Positions 9,373-19,680 are shown, counted from the stretch's first letter. The stretch is 64,000 nt of DNA from Vibrio crassostreae (GCF_024347415.1 NZ_AP025476.1:2914001-2978000); one strand, 5' to 3'. The notes: a model not told the origin generated them from the letters alone. Translations and numbers: made by a program.

Positions 9373-9709
9373 ACTGCTCTCATTCTATTTGGTGATTGCG
9401 ACGAATGTTGACAGTTTCGTCAGTTGTGTCGCTCAATTTTGTGCGTAAGTCTAGCACTGCTCAAATACCCACACCACCTTATGGCTCGAATTTACTGTCA
9501 GATTCTCAACGAAATGTGCGCTGGTGCCTTATCCAATACTCGTCTCCTTTCACATCAATGCTGATCACGCTTTATGTATCAAGTTTGATGTAACTGTCTA
9601 TAAAACAAGCTGAAAGGATTGACCATTCGCATATGCACCATTACACTCATCTTGGCTTAAATAATAATAAAATCATTAATATAAAAATTTCGTTGGCAAG
9701 GAAAACAAA
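9373..9709. promoter_or_regulatory. Divergent control region between hpt and the HapR/LuxR-type gene
   Basis: A 337-base region without a gene, which must hold both divergent promoters and the 5' leader of the quorum regulator. The last 60 bases are AT-rich. A short inverted repeat ATCAA-GT-TTGAT lies at 9578-9589 but does not match the usual HapR/LuxR operator polarity. The Qrr-type site at 9692-9701 is listed separately. I could not assign -35/-10 boxes with confidence. Confidence 0.5.
9692..9701 (+). promoter_or_regulatory. Putative Qrr small-RNA pairing site over the ribosome binding site
   Basis: GTTGGCAAGG lies 8 bases before the ATG and includes the AAGG ribosome binding sequence. It is complementary at nine of ten positions to CCUAGCCAAC, the conserved core of Vibrio Qrr RNAs as I remember it. 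Pairing would block translation at low cell density. The complementarity is seen. The Qrr genes themselves are not in this window. Confidence 0.65.
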
Positions 9710-10315
9710 ATGGACTCAATATCTAAGAGACCTAGAACTAGGCTTTCACCTTTAAAAAGAAAACTTCAATTGATGGAAATCGCTCTTGAGGTATTCTCTC
9801 GCCGCGGTATCGGTCGTGGTGGACACGCTGATATTGCAGACATCGCTCAGGTGTCTGTCGCAACTGTATTTAATTACTTCCCTACCCGTGAAGATCTGGT
9901 TGATGAAGTACTAAATCACGTTGTACGCCAATTCTCTAACTTCCTTTCAGACAATATCGACTTAGATATTCACGCAAAAGAAAACCTACATAATATTGCG
10001 ACTGAAATGGTGACGTTAGTAGCTCAAGACAGCCATTGGTTGAACGTATGGTTCGAATGGAGCGCATCAACTCGTGATGAAGTATGGCCTCTATTCGTAA
10101 CCACTAACCGCACTAACCAAATGTTAGTTCAGAACATGTTTAGCAAAGCGATTGAACGCGGCGAAGTTTGCGACGATCACGACCCTAAACATCTAGCGAA
10201 CCTATTCCACGGCATCTGCTACTCGCTATTCATTCAAGCGAAACGTGTAGAAACGCCAGAAGAGCTTTCAAGCTTGACAGATAGCTACTTAAACATGCTG
10301 TGCATTTATAAATAG
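9710..10315 (+). CDS. luxR: Quorum-sensing master regulator, TetR family (HapR/LuxR/SmcR/OpaR type)
   Basis: A 201-residue DNA-binding regulator at the end of the Vibrio LuxO-Qrr phosphorelay, controlling density-dependent genes such as luminescence, protease, biofilm and competence functions. The N-terminal TetR helix-turn-helix spans about residues 40-63 (IADIAQVSVATVFNYFP). The C-terminal half holds the WFEWSAS and HGICYSLFIQAKR regions characteristic of this clade. It is a different family from the LuxR of the LuxI/LuxR autoinducer circuit. Location beside hpt matches hapR in V. cholerae. A putative Qrr pairing site covers its ribosome binding site, and a terminator follows 24 bases after the stop. 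Confidence 0.95.
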   Translation: MDSISKRPRTRLSPLKRKLQLMEIALEVFSRRGIGRGGHADIADIAQVSVATVFNYFPTREDLVDEVLNHVVRQFSNFLSDNIDLDIHAKENLHNIATEMVTLVAQDSHWLNVWFEWSASTRDEVWPLFVTTNRTNQMLVQNMFSKAIERGEVCDDHDPKHLANLFHGICYSLFIQAKRVETPEELSSLTDSYLNMLCIYK

Positions 10316-10339
10316 ATTCGAGATTCGAGTAAATAATTT

Positions 10340-10370
10340 AAGGGTTGGCCTAAGCGGTCAACCCTTTTTT
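10340..10370 (+). terminator. Terminator after the HapR/LuxR-type gene
   Basis: Stem AAGGGTTG / CAACCCTT, extended inward by GCC/GGT, followed by six T residues, 24 bases after the stop codon. Confidence 0.88.
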
Positions 10371-10388
10371 GTAGAATGGAATGGCTCT

Positions 10389-10424
10389 TCGCATCCCGAA
10401 GCGCAGCGTACTCGCATCTCGGAG
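10389..10424. repeat. Short imperfect direct repeat in the intergenic region
   Basis: TCGCATCCCGAAG (10389-10401) and TCGCATCTCGGAG (10412-10424) match at 11 of 13 positions with a 10-base spacer. The element stands between two terminators and before GTGAAACG. It may be a diverged member of the dispersed repeat seen at 25960 and 60271, but the likeness is weak. Confidence 0.45.
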
Positions 10425-10454
10425 TGAAACGTTCCTGCGCCTTACTTCAGACAT

Positions 10455-10484
10455 AAAAAAACCGCTGACGAATCAGCGGTTTTT
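10455..10484. terminator. Terminator of lpd (bidirectional form)
   Basis: Stem ACCGCTGA / TCAGCGGT with loop CGAA, flanked by six A residues on the left and T residues on the right. On the - strand it ends the lpd transcript 30 bases past the stop. It could also back up the luxR-side terminator. Confidence 0.9.
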
Positions 10485-10513
10485 AAAAACATTAGCGAGT
10501 GGCTAAGAAAGAA

Positions 10514-11944
10514 TTACTTCTTCTTTTTTACTGCTTTTTTGTTTGGAAGGTCAGTGATTGAACCTTCGAATACTTCCGCAGCTAGACCAACAGACTCGTG
10601 TAGAGTTGGGTGAGCGTGGATAGTAAGAGCGATATCTTCTGCATCACAACCCATTTCGATTGCTAGGCCGATTTCGCCAAGAAGTTCACCACCGTTAGTA
10701 CCAACAACAGCACCACCGATTACACGATGAGTCTCTTTATCAAAGATCATCTTAGTCATACCGTCTGCACAGTCAGAAGCGATTGCACGACCAGAAGCAG
10801 CCCAAGGGAAAGTAGCAACTTCGTAGTTGATGCCTTCAGCTTTCGCTTCTTTCTCAGTCTTACCTACCCAAGCAACTTCTGGCTCAGTGTACGCAATTGA
10901 TGGGATTACTTTAGGATCGAAGTAGTGCTTCTTACCAGAGATAACTTCAGCAGCTACGTGACCTTCATGCACACCTTTGTGAGCAAGCATTGGTTGACCA
11001 ACAACGTCACCGATCGCATGGATGTGAGGAACGTTTGTACGCATTTGCTTATCAACATTGATGAAACCACGCTCATCAACTTCGATACCCGCTTTTTCAG
11101 CGTCGATAAGTGCACCGTTTGGAACACGACCGATAGCAACAAGAACAGCATCGTAGCGCTCAGCTTCAGCTGGTGCTTTTTTGCCTTCCATTGAAACGTA
11201 GATACCATCTTCTTTCGCTTCAACTGCTGTTACTTTAGTTTCAAGCATTAGCTTGAACTTGTTCTTAATACGTTTTGTGAAGACTTTAACGATGTCTTTA
11301 TCCGCAGCAGGGATAACTTGATCGAACATCTCTACAACTTCAACTTTAGAACCTAGAGAGTGGTAAACCGTACCCATCTCAAGACCGATGATACCGCCGC
11401 CCATGATAAGCAGTTTTTCAGGTACTTCGTTTAGTTCTAGTGCATCCGTAGAATCCCAAATACGTGGGTCTTCATGTGGGATGAAAGGAAGTTTGATTGG
11501 GCGAGAACCCGCAGCAATGATTGCGTTGTCGAAGTTAACAGTTGTTGCTTCGCCTTCGCCTTCAACAAGAATGCTGTTAGGACCAGTGAACTTACCGAAA
11601 CCGTTAACAACAGTAACGTTACGCATCTTAGCCATACCGCCAAGACCGCCAGTTAGTTGATCAACTACTTTTTCTTTCCAAATACGGATCTTGTTGATGT
11701 CCGTTTGTGGCTCGCCGAATACAACGCCGTGCTCTGCCATCGCTTTAGCTTCTTCAATTACTTTAGAAACGTGAAGAAGTGCTTTTGATGGAATACAACC
11801 AACGTTTAGACATACACCACCAAGAGTGCTGTAACGTTCAACTAGTACTGTTTCTAGACCTAAATCCGCACAACGGAATGCCGCTGAGTAACCAGCAGGA
11901 CCTGAACCAAGTACAACAACTTGGGCTTTAATTTCTTTGCTCAT
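10514..11944 (-). CDS. lpdA: Dihydrolipoamide dehydrogenase (E3)
   Basis: FAD enzyme that reoxidises dihydrolipoyl groups with NAD+, shared by pyruvate and 2-oxoglutarate dehydrogenases and glycine cleavage. The 476 residues show the FAD-binding GSGPAG at about 13-18, the redox disulfide CLNVGC (Cys45, Cys50), the NAD domain GGGIIGLEMG near 180, and the catalytic HAHPTLHE near the C-terminus. A Lys-rich tail (KKAVKKKK) ends the protein. It is separated from aceF by 242 bases that include a hairpin, so it probably has its own promoter as well as read-through from aceEF. Confidence 0.97.
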   Translation of the reverse strand: MSKEIKAQVVVLGSGPAGYSAAFRCADLGLETVLVERYSTLGGVCLNVGCIPSKALLHVSKVIEEAKAMAEHGVVFGEPQTDINKIRIWKEKVVDQLTGGLGGMAKMRNVTVVNGFGKFTGPNSILVEGEGEATTVNFDNAIIAAGSRPIKLPFIPHEDPRIWDSTDALELNEVPEKLLIMGGGIIGLEMGTVYHSLGSKVEVVEMFDQVIPAADKDIVKVFTKRIKNKFKLMLETKVTAVEAKEDGIYVSMEGKKAPAEAERYDAVLVAIGRVPNGALIDAEKAGIEVDERGFINVDKQMRTNVPHIHAIGDVVGQPMLAHKGVHEGHVAAEVISGKKHYFDPKVIPSIAYTEPEVAWVGKTEKEAKAEGINYEVATFPWAASGRAIASDCADGMTKMIFDKETHRVIGGAVVGTNGGELLGEIGLAIEMGCDAEDIALTIHAHPTLHESVGLAAEVFEGSITDLPNKKAVKKKK

Positions 11945-12145
11945 TGTGACCTCTTGTAGTCATTATCCCTAACAGGCTGAGTAGATGTTCTTAAAATTAT
12001 TGGGCTTTCAAACAGGAAACATTTTACAGAGATGTTAACAGTGTGAAAGTAGCTTTAAGTTAGCCTGTGAGCTAGACAACAATTCCCTATCAGATTATGA
12101 GAAATGCAGGAAACTGTTCTCTAAAAATAGTCTTTATATAAAGAA

Positions 12146-12171
12146 TTAAGGTGACCCGAAAGTCACCTTAA
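12146..12171 (-). terminator. Hairpin between aceF and lpd
   Basis: A perfect 10-bp stem TTAAGGTGAC / GTCACCTTAA with a six-base loop, 16 bases past the aceF stop. On the - strand it is followed by TTCTTTATATAA, a weak T run. It could terminate aceEF partially or stabilise the aceEF 3' end against decay. Confidence 0.6.
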
Positions 12172-12186
12172 TAATTACTTTCTCAA

Positions 12187-14079
12187 TTACAGTACTAGAC
12201 GACGAATGTCAGATAGTGCGCTGTTTAGGAAAGTAATGAAGCGTGCACCTTCAGCACCATCGATCACACGGTGGTCGTATGATAGAGACAGTGGAAGCTG
12301 TAGACGTGGTTGGAACTCTTTACCATTCCAAACTGGCTTAATTTCAGACTTAGATACACCTAGGATACCTACTTCTGGAGCATTTACGATTGGAGTAAAT
12401 GCAGTACCGCCAATACCACCAAGGCTAGAGATTGTGAAACAACCGCCTTGCATGTCTGCCGCTGTTAGCTTACCAGAACGTGCTTTCTTAGAAACAGCCA
12501 TTAGCTCTTCTGATAGCTCGTAAATACCTTTCTTGTTCACGTCTTTGAAGACAGGAACAACTAGACCGTTTGGTGTATCAACAGCGATACCCACGTTTAC
12601 GTACTTCTTAAGAATGATGCTTTCGCCATCTTCAGAAAGAGAAGAGTTAAACGCTGGGAATGCTTCTAGCGCTTTAGCGACAGCTTTCATGATGAACACA
12701 AGTGGAGTGATCTTCATGCCAGTGTCTTTCTTCGCTTCGATTGCGTTCTGTTCTTTACGGAATGCTTCTAGCTCAGTGATGTCTGCGTTGTCCCACTGTG
12801 TAACGTGAGGGATCATTACCCAGTTACGGTGCAGGTTAGCGCCAGAGATCTTCTTAATCTTAGAAAGCTTCTGAACTTCAGTTTCGCCGAACTTGCTGAA
12901 GTCAACTTTTGGCCATGGTAGTAGACCAAGAGCAGAACCGTCGCCGCCTTTGCCAGCTGCAGCTGCACCAGACTCAAGACGCTTAAGTGCATCTTTAACG
13001 TAAGACTGAACGTCTTCTTTAAGGATACGGCTCTTACGACCAGTACCTTTAACCTTAGAAAGGTTAACGCCAAATTCACGAGCTAGACGACGAACTACTG
13101 GAGAAGCGTGCGCGTAGTCACCGTTCTCTTGGAAGTCGCCAGCTGCTGCTGGAGCCGCTGCAGGTGCTTCTGCTTTAGGAGCAGGTGCCGCCGCTGGAGC
13201 TGCTGCTTGTGCAGGTGCTGCAACAGGAGCAGGAGCTGCGCCTTCAACTACGAAAGTCATAATTAGAGAGCCAGTTGACACTTTGTCGCCAGCTACAATC
13301 TTGATTTCTTTTACTGTACCAGCGAATGGTGCAGGAACTTCCATTGAAGCTTTGTCGCCTTCAACAGTAATTAGAGATTGCTCTTCTTCTACTGTATCGC
13401 CAACCGCTACCATGATTTCAGTAACTTCTACTTCGTCACCACCGATATCAGGAACGTTTACTTCTTTCTCAGCAGATGCTGCTGGAGCCGCTGCAACTGG
13501 TGCCGCCGCCGCAGGAGCCGGAGCTGCTGCAGGTGCTGAACCAGCCACTTCGAATACCATTACTAGAGAACCAGTAGAAACTGAATCACCAGAAGCGATC
13601 TTGATTTCTTTAACGATACCAGCGAATGGTGCAGGAACTTCCATAGAAGCCTTGTCGCCTTCAACAGTAAGAAGAGATTGCTCTTCTTCTACTGCATCAC
13701 CGATTGCAACCATGATTTCAGTTACTTCAACTTCATCACCGCCGATGTCTGGTACGTGAACTTCTTTAAGCTCAGCCGCCGCTGCAGGAGCTGCAGCAAC
13801 TGGTGCCGCCGCTTCAACTGCTGGCGCAGCCGGTGCTGCAGCAGCACCTTCCGCTTCGAAGATCATGATAAGAGAACCAGTAGAAACTGAATCGCCTTCA
13901 GCTACTTTGATTTCTTTAACGATACCCGCTTGAGACGCTGGAACTTCCATTGAAGCTTTGTCGCCTTCAACAGTGATCAGTGACTGCTCTTCTTCAACCT
14001 TGTCACCAACGTTTACAAGAATCTCAGTTACTTCAACCTCGTCAGCACCGATGTCTGGTACATTAATTTCGATTGTCAT
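12187..14079 (-). CDS. aceF: Pyruvate dehydrogenase dihydrolipoyl acetyltransferase (E2) with three lipoyl domains
   Basis: Core of the pyruvate dehydrogenase complex: transfers acetyl from lipoyl groups to CoA. The 630 residues hold three tandem lipoyl domains (about 1-78, 106-182 and 205-282), each with the lipoylated Lys in [10 protein letters not shown]. They are joined by long Ala/Pro linkers. A peripheral subunit-binding domain follows ([20 protein letters not shown] near 330), then the catalytic domain ending with [15 protein letters not shown]. Three lipoyl domains is the E. coli-type arrangement. The second and third domains are nearly identical. It lies 26 bases after aceE and is surely co-transcribed with it. 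Confidence 0.97.
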   Translation of the reverse strand: MTIEINVPDIGADEVEVTEILVNVGDKVEEEQSLITVEGDKASMEVPASQAGIVKEIKVAEGDSVSTGSLIMIFEAEGAAAAPAAPAVEAAAPVAAAPAAAAELKEVHVPDIGGDEVEVTEIMVAIGDAVEEEQSLLTVEGDKASMEVPAPFAGIVKEIKIASGDSVSTGSLVMVFEVAGSAPAAAPAPAAAAPVAAAPAASAEKEVNVPDIGGDEVEVTEIMVAVGDTVEEEQSLITVEGDKASMEVPAPFAGTVKEIKIVAGDKVSTGSLIMTFVVEGAAPAPVAAPAQAAAPAAAPAPKAEAPAAAPAAAGDFQENGDYAHASPVVRRLAREFGVNLSKVKGTGRKSRILKEDVQSYVKDALKRLESGAAAAGKGGDGSALGLLPWPKVDFSKFGETEVQKLSKIKKISGANLHRNWVMIPHVTQWDNADITELEAFRKEQNAIEAKKDTGMKITPLVFIMKAVAKALEAFPAFNSSLSEDGESIILKKYVNVGIAVDTPNGLVVPVFKDVNKKGIYELSEELMAVSKKARSGKLTAADMQGGCFTISSLGGIGGTAFTPIVNAPEVGILGVSKSEIKPVWNGKEFQPRLQLPLSLSYDHRVIDGAEGARFITFLNSALSDIRRLVL

Positions 14080-14105
14080 TGTATTTACCTACCTTAATGC
14101 CAGTC

Positions 14106-16769
14106 TTATGCGTATTGCGGGTTAGTTTTTTCAGTGTCGATATCGAACTTAGCAATTGCTTCAACAACTACTGATTTCTCGATGTCACCACGTTTAGCCA
14201 GTTCAGTTAGAGCTGCAACTACGATGTAGCCAGCGTTAACTTCGAAGTGACGACGTAGGTTTGCACGGCTGTCAGAGCGGCCGAAACCATCTGTACCAAG
14301 TACTTTGTAAGACTCAGTTGGCATGTACGCACGTACTTGCTCAGCGTAGTTCTTCATGTAGTCAGTCACTGCGATTGCAGGTTCCTTACCAAGAACAGTC
14401 GTGATGTACGGTACTTTCTCTTCAGCTTCTGGGTGAAGCATGTTGTCACGCTCTACCGCTTGGCCGTCACGAGTTAGTTCGTTGAACGACGTTACAGAGA
14501 ATACGTCAGATGCTACGCCGTACTCTTCGCTTAGAATTTCAGCTGCTTTACGCGCTTCGTTCATGATAGTACCAGAGCTCATTAGTTGAACTTTGCCCTT
14601 AGCACCAGCGTGAGATTCAAGCTTGTAGATACCCTTACGGATGCCTTCTTCAGCGCCTTCTGGCATTGCTGGCATTGCGTAGTTCTCGTTCATTACTGTT
14701 AGGTAGTAGTAAACGTTCTCTTGCTCAGGACCGTACATGCGACGGATACCGTCTTGCATGATTACCGCTAGCTCGTAAGCAAACGTTGGGTCGTAAGAGA
14801 TACAGTTCGGGATAGTGTTCGCTTGGATGTGCGAGTGACCATCTTCGTGCTGTAGACCTTCACCGTTCAGTGTTGTACGACCTGCAGTAGCACCTAGTAG
14901 GAAGCCACGAGCTTGTTGGTCGCCTGCTAGCCATGCCATGTCACCAATACGTTGGAAACCGAACATTGAGTAGTAGATGTAGAACGGGATCATCGGTAGA
15001 TCGTTTGTGCTGTATGAAGTTGCAGCAGCAACCCATGAAGCCATAGAACCTAGTTCGTTGATACCTTCTTGAAGTACTTGACCAGACGTTGCTTCTTTGT
15101 AGTAAGAAACGATGCCTTTATCTTCAGGTGTGTATTCTTGACCGTGTGGGTTGTAGATACCAACCTGACGGAATAGACCTTCCATACCGAATGTACGAGC
15201 TTCATCACAGATGATAGGAACGATGTTCTTACCAATGTTCTTATCTTTAAGAAGGATGTTTAGCGTACGTACATAAGCCATAGTTGTAGAGATATCACGC
15301 TTCTGTTCACCTAGTAGAGGTGCGAATGCGTCTAGCTCAGGAACTTTGAATTCTTGAGTAAATTTAGGCAGACGTGCTGGCGTGTAACCTTGTAGGGCTT
15401 TACGACGAGCATGCAGGTATTCGTACTCAGCAGAACCTTCTTCAAGAGTCAGGTAAGGAAGCTCAGACACTTTCTCATCAGAAAGGATGTCTTGTAGGCC
15501 TAGACGGTCACGTAGGTATTGTACGTGAGTCATATCCATCTTCTTAACACCGTGAGCGATGTTCTTACCTTCTGCAGCTTCACCCATGCCGTAACCTTTA
15601 ACTGTCTTAGCTAGGATTACTGTTGGCTTGCCACCTGTCTCTTTTGCATTGTTGAATGCAGCGAACAGTTTAGAAGAGTCGTGACCACCACGCTTCAGTT
15701 CGAAGATTTGGTCGTCAGTCATGTCTGCAACTAGTGCAGCTGTTTCTGGGTACTTACCAAAGAAGTGCTCACGTACGTATGCGCCATCTTTAGATTTGAA
15801 TGTCTGGTAGTCACCATCGATAGTTTCGTTCATTAGTTGAAGAAGCTTACCAGTAGTGTCTTTAGCTAGTAGAGAATCCCAGTTGCTACCCCAGATAACT
15901 TTAACAACGTTCCAACCTGCACCTTTGAATAGGCCTTCAAGTTCTTGGATGATGCTACCGTTACCCATTACAGGGCCGTCTAGACGCTGTAGGTTACAGT
16001 TGATTAGGAAACATAGGTTGTCTAGCTTCTCACGCGCAGCGAAAGAGATAGCACCACGTGATTCTGGCTCATCCATCTCACCGTCACCTAGGAAAGCGTA
16101 TACACGTTGAGCAGAAGTATCTTTAAGACCACGGCCGTCAAGGTACTTAAGGAAGCGCGCTTGGTAGATCGCAGAGATCGGACCTAGACCCATAGATACT
16201 GTAGGGAACTGCCAGAACTCAGGCATCAGTTTAGGGTGCGGGTAAGAAGGAATACCTTTACCATCAACTTCTTGACGGAAGTTATCTAGCTGCTCTTCAG
16301 TTAGACGACCTTCAACGAATGCACGAGAGTAGATACCTGGAGAGATGTGACCTTGGTAATAAACTAGATCGCCACCGTCCGTCTCGTTTGGAGCACGGAA
16401 GAAGTGGTTGAAACATACTTCGTAGAACGCTGCTGCTGACTGGTAAGAAGCCATGTGACCACCAAGGTCTAGGTCTTTCTTAGAAGCACGCAATACAATC
16501 ATGATTGCGTTCCAGCGAATAATCGAACGAATACGACGCTCAAGAGTTACGTCACCAGGGTAAGCTGGCTCTTGTGCTGCTGGAATTGTGTTGATGTAGT
16601 TTGTGTTGATGCCTGTAGCCATATCAACACCATCTAAACGCGCTTTATCTAGAACTTGTTCTAGTAAAAACTGTGCACGTTCTACACCTTCTTCACGTAC
16701 TACTGACTCAAGAGCTTCTAACCAATCTTGAGTTTCCAGAGCATCAACGTCATGCTTCATGTCAGACAT
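14106..16769 (-). CDS. aceE: Pyruvate dehydrogenase E1 component (homodimeric)
   Basis: Thiamine-diphosphate enzyme that decarboxylates pyruvate and reductively acetylates the lipoyl groups of AceF. The 887 residues match the single-chain E1 of gammaproteobacteria (E. coli 887). The ThDP/Mg motif GDGEMDEPE lies near residue 228. SMFGFQRIGDMAWLAGDQ near 605 and the C-terminal transketolase-like domain are also present. The start MSDMKHDVDALETQDWLEAL resembles the E. coli N-terminus. It is the first structural gene after pdhR, 62 bases downstream. Confidence 0.98.
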   Translation of the reverse strand: MSDMKHDVDALETQDWLEALESVVREEGVERAQFLLEQVLDKARLDGVDMATGINTNYINTIPAAQEPAYPGDVTLERRIRSIIRWNAIMIVLRASKKDLDLGGHMASYQSAAAFYEVCFNHFFRAPNETDGGDLVYYQGHISPGIYSRAFVEGRLTEEQLDNFRQEVDGKGIPSYPHPKLMPEFWQFPTVSMGLGPISAIYQARFLKYLDGRGLKDTSAQRVYAFLGDGEMDEPESRGAISFAAREKLDNLCFLINCNLQRLDGPVMGNGSIIQELEGLFKGAGWNVVKVIWGSNWDSLLAKDTTGKLLQLMNETIDGDYQTFKSKDGAYVREHFFGKYPETAALVADMTDDQIFELKRGGHDSSKLFAAFNNAKETGGKPTVILAKTVKGYGMGEAAEGKNIAHGVKKMDMTHVQYLRDRLGLQDILSDEKVSELPYLTLEEGSAEYEYLHARRKALQGYTPARLPKFTQEFKVPELDAFAPLLGEQKRDISTTMAYVRTLNILLKDKNIGKNIVPIICDEARTFGMEGLFRQVGIYNPHGQEYTPEDKGIVSYYKEATSGQVLQEGINELGSMASWVAAATSYSTNDLPMIPFYIYYSMFGFQRIGDMAWLAGDQQARGFLLGATAGRTTLNGEGLQHEDGHSHIQANTIPNCISYDPTFAYELAVIMQDGIRRMYGPEQENVYYYLTVMNENYAMPAMPEGAEEGIRKGIYKLESHAGAKGKVQLMSSGTIMNEARKAAEILSEEYGVASDVFSVTSFNELTRDGQAVERDNMLHPEAEEKVPYITTVLGKEPAIAVTDYMKNYAEQVRAYMPTESYKVLGTDGFGRSDSRANLRRHFEVNAGYIVVAALTELAKRGDIEKSVVVEAIAKFDIDTEKTNPQYA

Positions 16770-16831
16770 GGCGATCTATCCTTTTTGTTAGTTGGATTCT
16801 ACTAAACACGTAAAAAGCCGAAGTATTACGG

Positions 16832-17593
16832 CTATTTACCCTGTTGAATTCGACGTAAAGAACGTTCGCGACGCGATTCTTCTTTGGTCAAATCCAGCAA
16901 TGTTTCTTCGATGTAAGCTAAATGAGAGTGTGACATTTCACGTGCCTGTTCTGGCTGTCCTGAAACGATCGCATCTACAATGTTAGCTCGATGTATACTC
17001 ACTTTCTCCACAACGTCTTTACGACGATGCAACAGCTTTAAATTTTCTAAGACGTTTTGTTCAAGTAACGGAGCCAAGCTACGAACTATGTGCAATAACA
17101 CCACATTGTGCGCTGCCTCTGTTAAAGCAATAAGAAAAGCCATCACCGCTGCAGATTCGGCTTCAATATCACCCTTATCTTGCGCACCACGAATTTTCTC
17201 TTGGCATGCTTGAATTCGAGCAAAGTCTTCATCAGTGCCACGCAATGCCGCGAAGTAAGCCGAAATCCCTTCCATCGCATGACGCGATTCCAACAAGTCT
17301 AGTTGGGTTTCAGAATGGGAGGACAACAAATTAAGCAAAGGATCTGAAAAGCTTTTCCAGATATTTTCACTAACAAACGTACCTCCACCTTGACGGCGAG
17401 TAAGCAGGCGTTTTGCTTCTAAACGTTGTATCGCTTCTCGGATTGAAGGACGAGACACATCGAACTGTTTCGCCAGTTCACGCTCAGGCGGCAGCTGCTG
17501 CCCTGGAGCCAGTGTTCCTTCCACTATCAACCTTTCTAACTCTTGCTCGATAACATCGGAGAGTTTTGGCTGACGAATCCTTTGATAAGCCAT
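16832..17593 (-). CDS. pdhR: Pyruvate-responsive GntR-family repressor of the pyruvate dehydrogenase operon
   Basis: Represses pdhR-aceEF-lpd and is released by pyruvate. The 253 residues have an N-terminal winged helix (about 1-70; [21 protein letters not shown]) and a C-terminal FCD ligand domain, closely matching E. coli PdhR from [17 protein letters not shown] onwards. I therefore chose the ATG at 17593 over an upstream start that would add 15 residues unlike the family. A near-perfect PdhR operator lies 31 bases upstream of the start, indicating autoregulation. Confidence 0.95.
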   Translation of the reverse strand: MAYQRIRQPKLSDVIEQELERLIVEGTLAPGQQLPPERELAKQFDVSRPSIREAIQRLEAKRLLTRRQGGGTFVSENIWKSFSDPLLNLLSSHSETQLDLLESRHAMEGISAYFAALRGTDEDFARIQACQEKIRGAQDKGDIEAESAAVMAFLIALTEAAHNVVLLHIVRSLAPLLEQNVLENLKLLHRRKDVVEKVSIHRANIVDAIVSGQPEQAREMSHSHLAYIEETLLDLTKEESRRERSLRRIQQGK

Positions 17594-17623
17594 AGTTTGT
17601 TGTTCTTCTTTTTCTTCGCTGAC

Positions 17624-17640
17624 AATTGGTAATACCAATT
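17624..17640 (-). promoter_or_regulatory. PdhR operator, proximal
   Basis: AATTGGTAATACCAATT is a perfect 7+7 palindrome around a 3-base centre and matches the PdhR consensus AATTGGTnnnACCAATT in every defined position. It lies just downstream of the predicted pdhR promoter, so bound PdhR would block transcription start or early elongation. Confidence 0.93.
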
Positions 17641-17661
17641 TTAAGTTGGGCAGAAATTAAC

Positions 17662-17690
17662 ATAATTAAAACGCCACTGTCCAGTGTAAA
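17662..17690 (-). promoter_or_regulatory. Candidate pdhR promoter
   Basis: On the - strand TTTACA (17685-17690) and AATTAT (17662-17667) stand 17 bases apart. The -10 box is weak (4 of 6). Its position fits the operator at 17624-17640, which would overlap roughly +15 to +35. Confidence 0.5.
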
Positions 17691-17760
17691 ATTGACCTGC
17701 ATCATAGAACGCAGTGTGAATTAACCATGATTTAACAAATGAAATTTAAAACAGCAACCA

Positions 17761-17777
17761 AATTGGTCTTACCATTT
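17761..17777 (-). promoter_or_regulatory. PdhR operator, distal
   Basis: AATTGGTCTTACCATTT matches the PdhR consensus at 13 of the 14 defined positions. It lies 120 bases upstream of the first operator, beyond the predicted -35 box, so it could allow looping or control a second, upstream promoter. Confidence 0.75.
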
Positions 17778-18022
17778 ACAGGGGTAATACTTTTGGGGAG
17801 GTTTCGTGCTAGAAAGTTTCAGGATAAAAATGAATTGTTTCAGAAAGATTAGTGCCACTTGTTTAAAAATCGAACCAAGCGCACATTTAGGGTCGAATTT
17901 CTGTTAATAAGTTTTAATAAATGAGTGTTTGATAAGCTCGTCACACTCTCTATTTATTGATGCTCTTCTCTCCACCACTTTCTTTACATCGCAACAACAA
18001 AAATTCACAAGTCATTATGCTA

Positions 18023-18042
18023 GGCGTTGACTATTCAACGCC
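18023..18042 (-). terminator. Weak hairpin past the ampD stop
   Basis: Stem GGCGTTGA / TCAACGCC with a four-base loop, 35 bases beyond the ampD stop. On the - strand it is not followed by a T run, so it is at best a poor terminator or an RNA 3' end protector. Confidence 0.4.
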
Positions 18043-18076
18043 CAAAAGCGGTAAGGTCATAACCAAAAAATAAGAC

Positions 18077-18625
18077 TTAAGCTTTTAGCTTTCCTTTAAA
18101 CTTCTTCCAATCGAACACCAAGCCAGGGTCAGTTTTACGCAGAGGCGCTATATATTGATGACCCGTAATGCGTTCGGTGGTGATTTGAGGAAAAGTGGAT
18201 ACAATCGTTTCTGTTAATTGGGCAAGCGCTTGATACTGCTGCTCGCTATACGCCACAAAGTCACTGCCTTCTAGTTCAATACCAATCGAATAATCATTAC
18301 ACCTGTCACGCCCTGCAAAGCTCGAATGGCCGGCATGCCAAGCTCGGTCTAAGAACGAAACGAACTGCACCACTTCGCCATCACGACGAATCAAGCAGTG
18401 CGCCGATACGCCCATTTGGTGAATCACCTTAAAAAATGGGTGTTCCGACGGGTCTAGCTTGCCTGTAAAAAACTGTTCGATGTAAGGCCCACCAAATTGC
18501 CCCGGAGGCAAACTAATGTTGTGGACCACCAGCAGAGAGATATCCTCGACACTAGGTCTAGCATCAAAATACGGGGAAGGAACATGCCGAGCGTTGTCGT
18601 ACCATCCGTTGGAGCTGATCGTCAT
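18077..18625 (-). CDS. ampD: 1,6-anhydro-N-acetylmuramyl-L-alanine amidase
   Basis: Cytoplasmic zinc amidase of cell-wall recycling. It removes the peptide from anhydro-muropeptides, which in AmpC producers keeps beta-lactamase off. The protein has 182 residues from the ATG at 18625 (E. coli 183). Zinc ligands are visible as His35 (VVHNIS), His156 (TGHQ) and Asp166 (TDPG), with the Glu in IGIELEG near 117. A longer frame adds 17 residues with no family match. It is divergent from nadC as in other gammaproteobacteria. ampE, usual after ampD in E. coli, is not in the adjacent sequence. Confidence 0.95.
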   Translation of the reverse strand: MTISSNGWYDNARHVPSPYFDARPSVEDISLLVVHNISLPPGQFGGPYIEQFFTGKLDPSEHPFFKVIHQMGVSAHCLIRRDGEVVQFVSFLDRAWHAGHSSFAGRDRCNDYSIGIELEGSDFVAYSEQQYQALAQLTETIVSTFPQITTERITGHQYIAPLRKTDPGLVFDWKKFKGKLKA

Positions 18626-18678
18626 CTTGGTCTCACTTTCTTTTCTGCTAGCACAATAAGATGTGACCTTGCCCATAG

Positions 18679-19650
<972 letters not shown>

Positions 19651-19680
19651 TTTACTGAATAATAAATAAGTTATCGCTAA

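Larger units (their letters stand above)
17594..18076. other. pdhR control region and gene-free interval up to ampD
   Basis: This 483-base interval holds the pdhR promoter and two PdhR operators (listed separately) in its first 190 bases. From 17800 to 18020 I see no gene or named element, and the stretch is AT-rich. A short hairpin sits at 18023-18042, past the ampD end. Confidence 0.6.

Noticed and set aside
9578..9589. Inverted repeat ATCAA-GT-TTGAT as a HapR/LuxR autoregulatory operator
   Set aside because: The half-sites point the opposite way to the usual TTGATAA...TTATCAA arrangement, so the match is not convincing.
13283..13759. 158-codon + strand frame opposite aceF
   Set aside because: It is the antisense of the repeated lipoyl domains, and its Ser/Thr-rich repeats mirror the AceF repeats. 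No independent evidence of coding.
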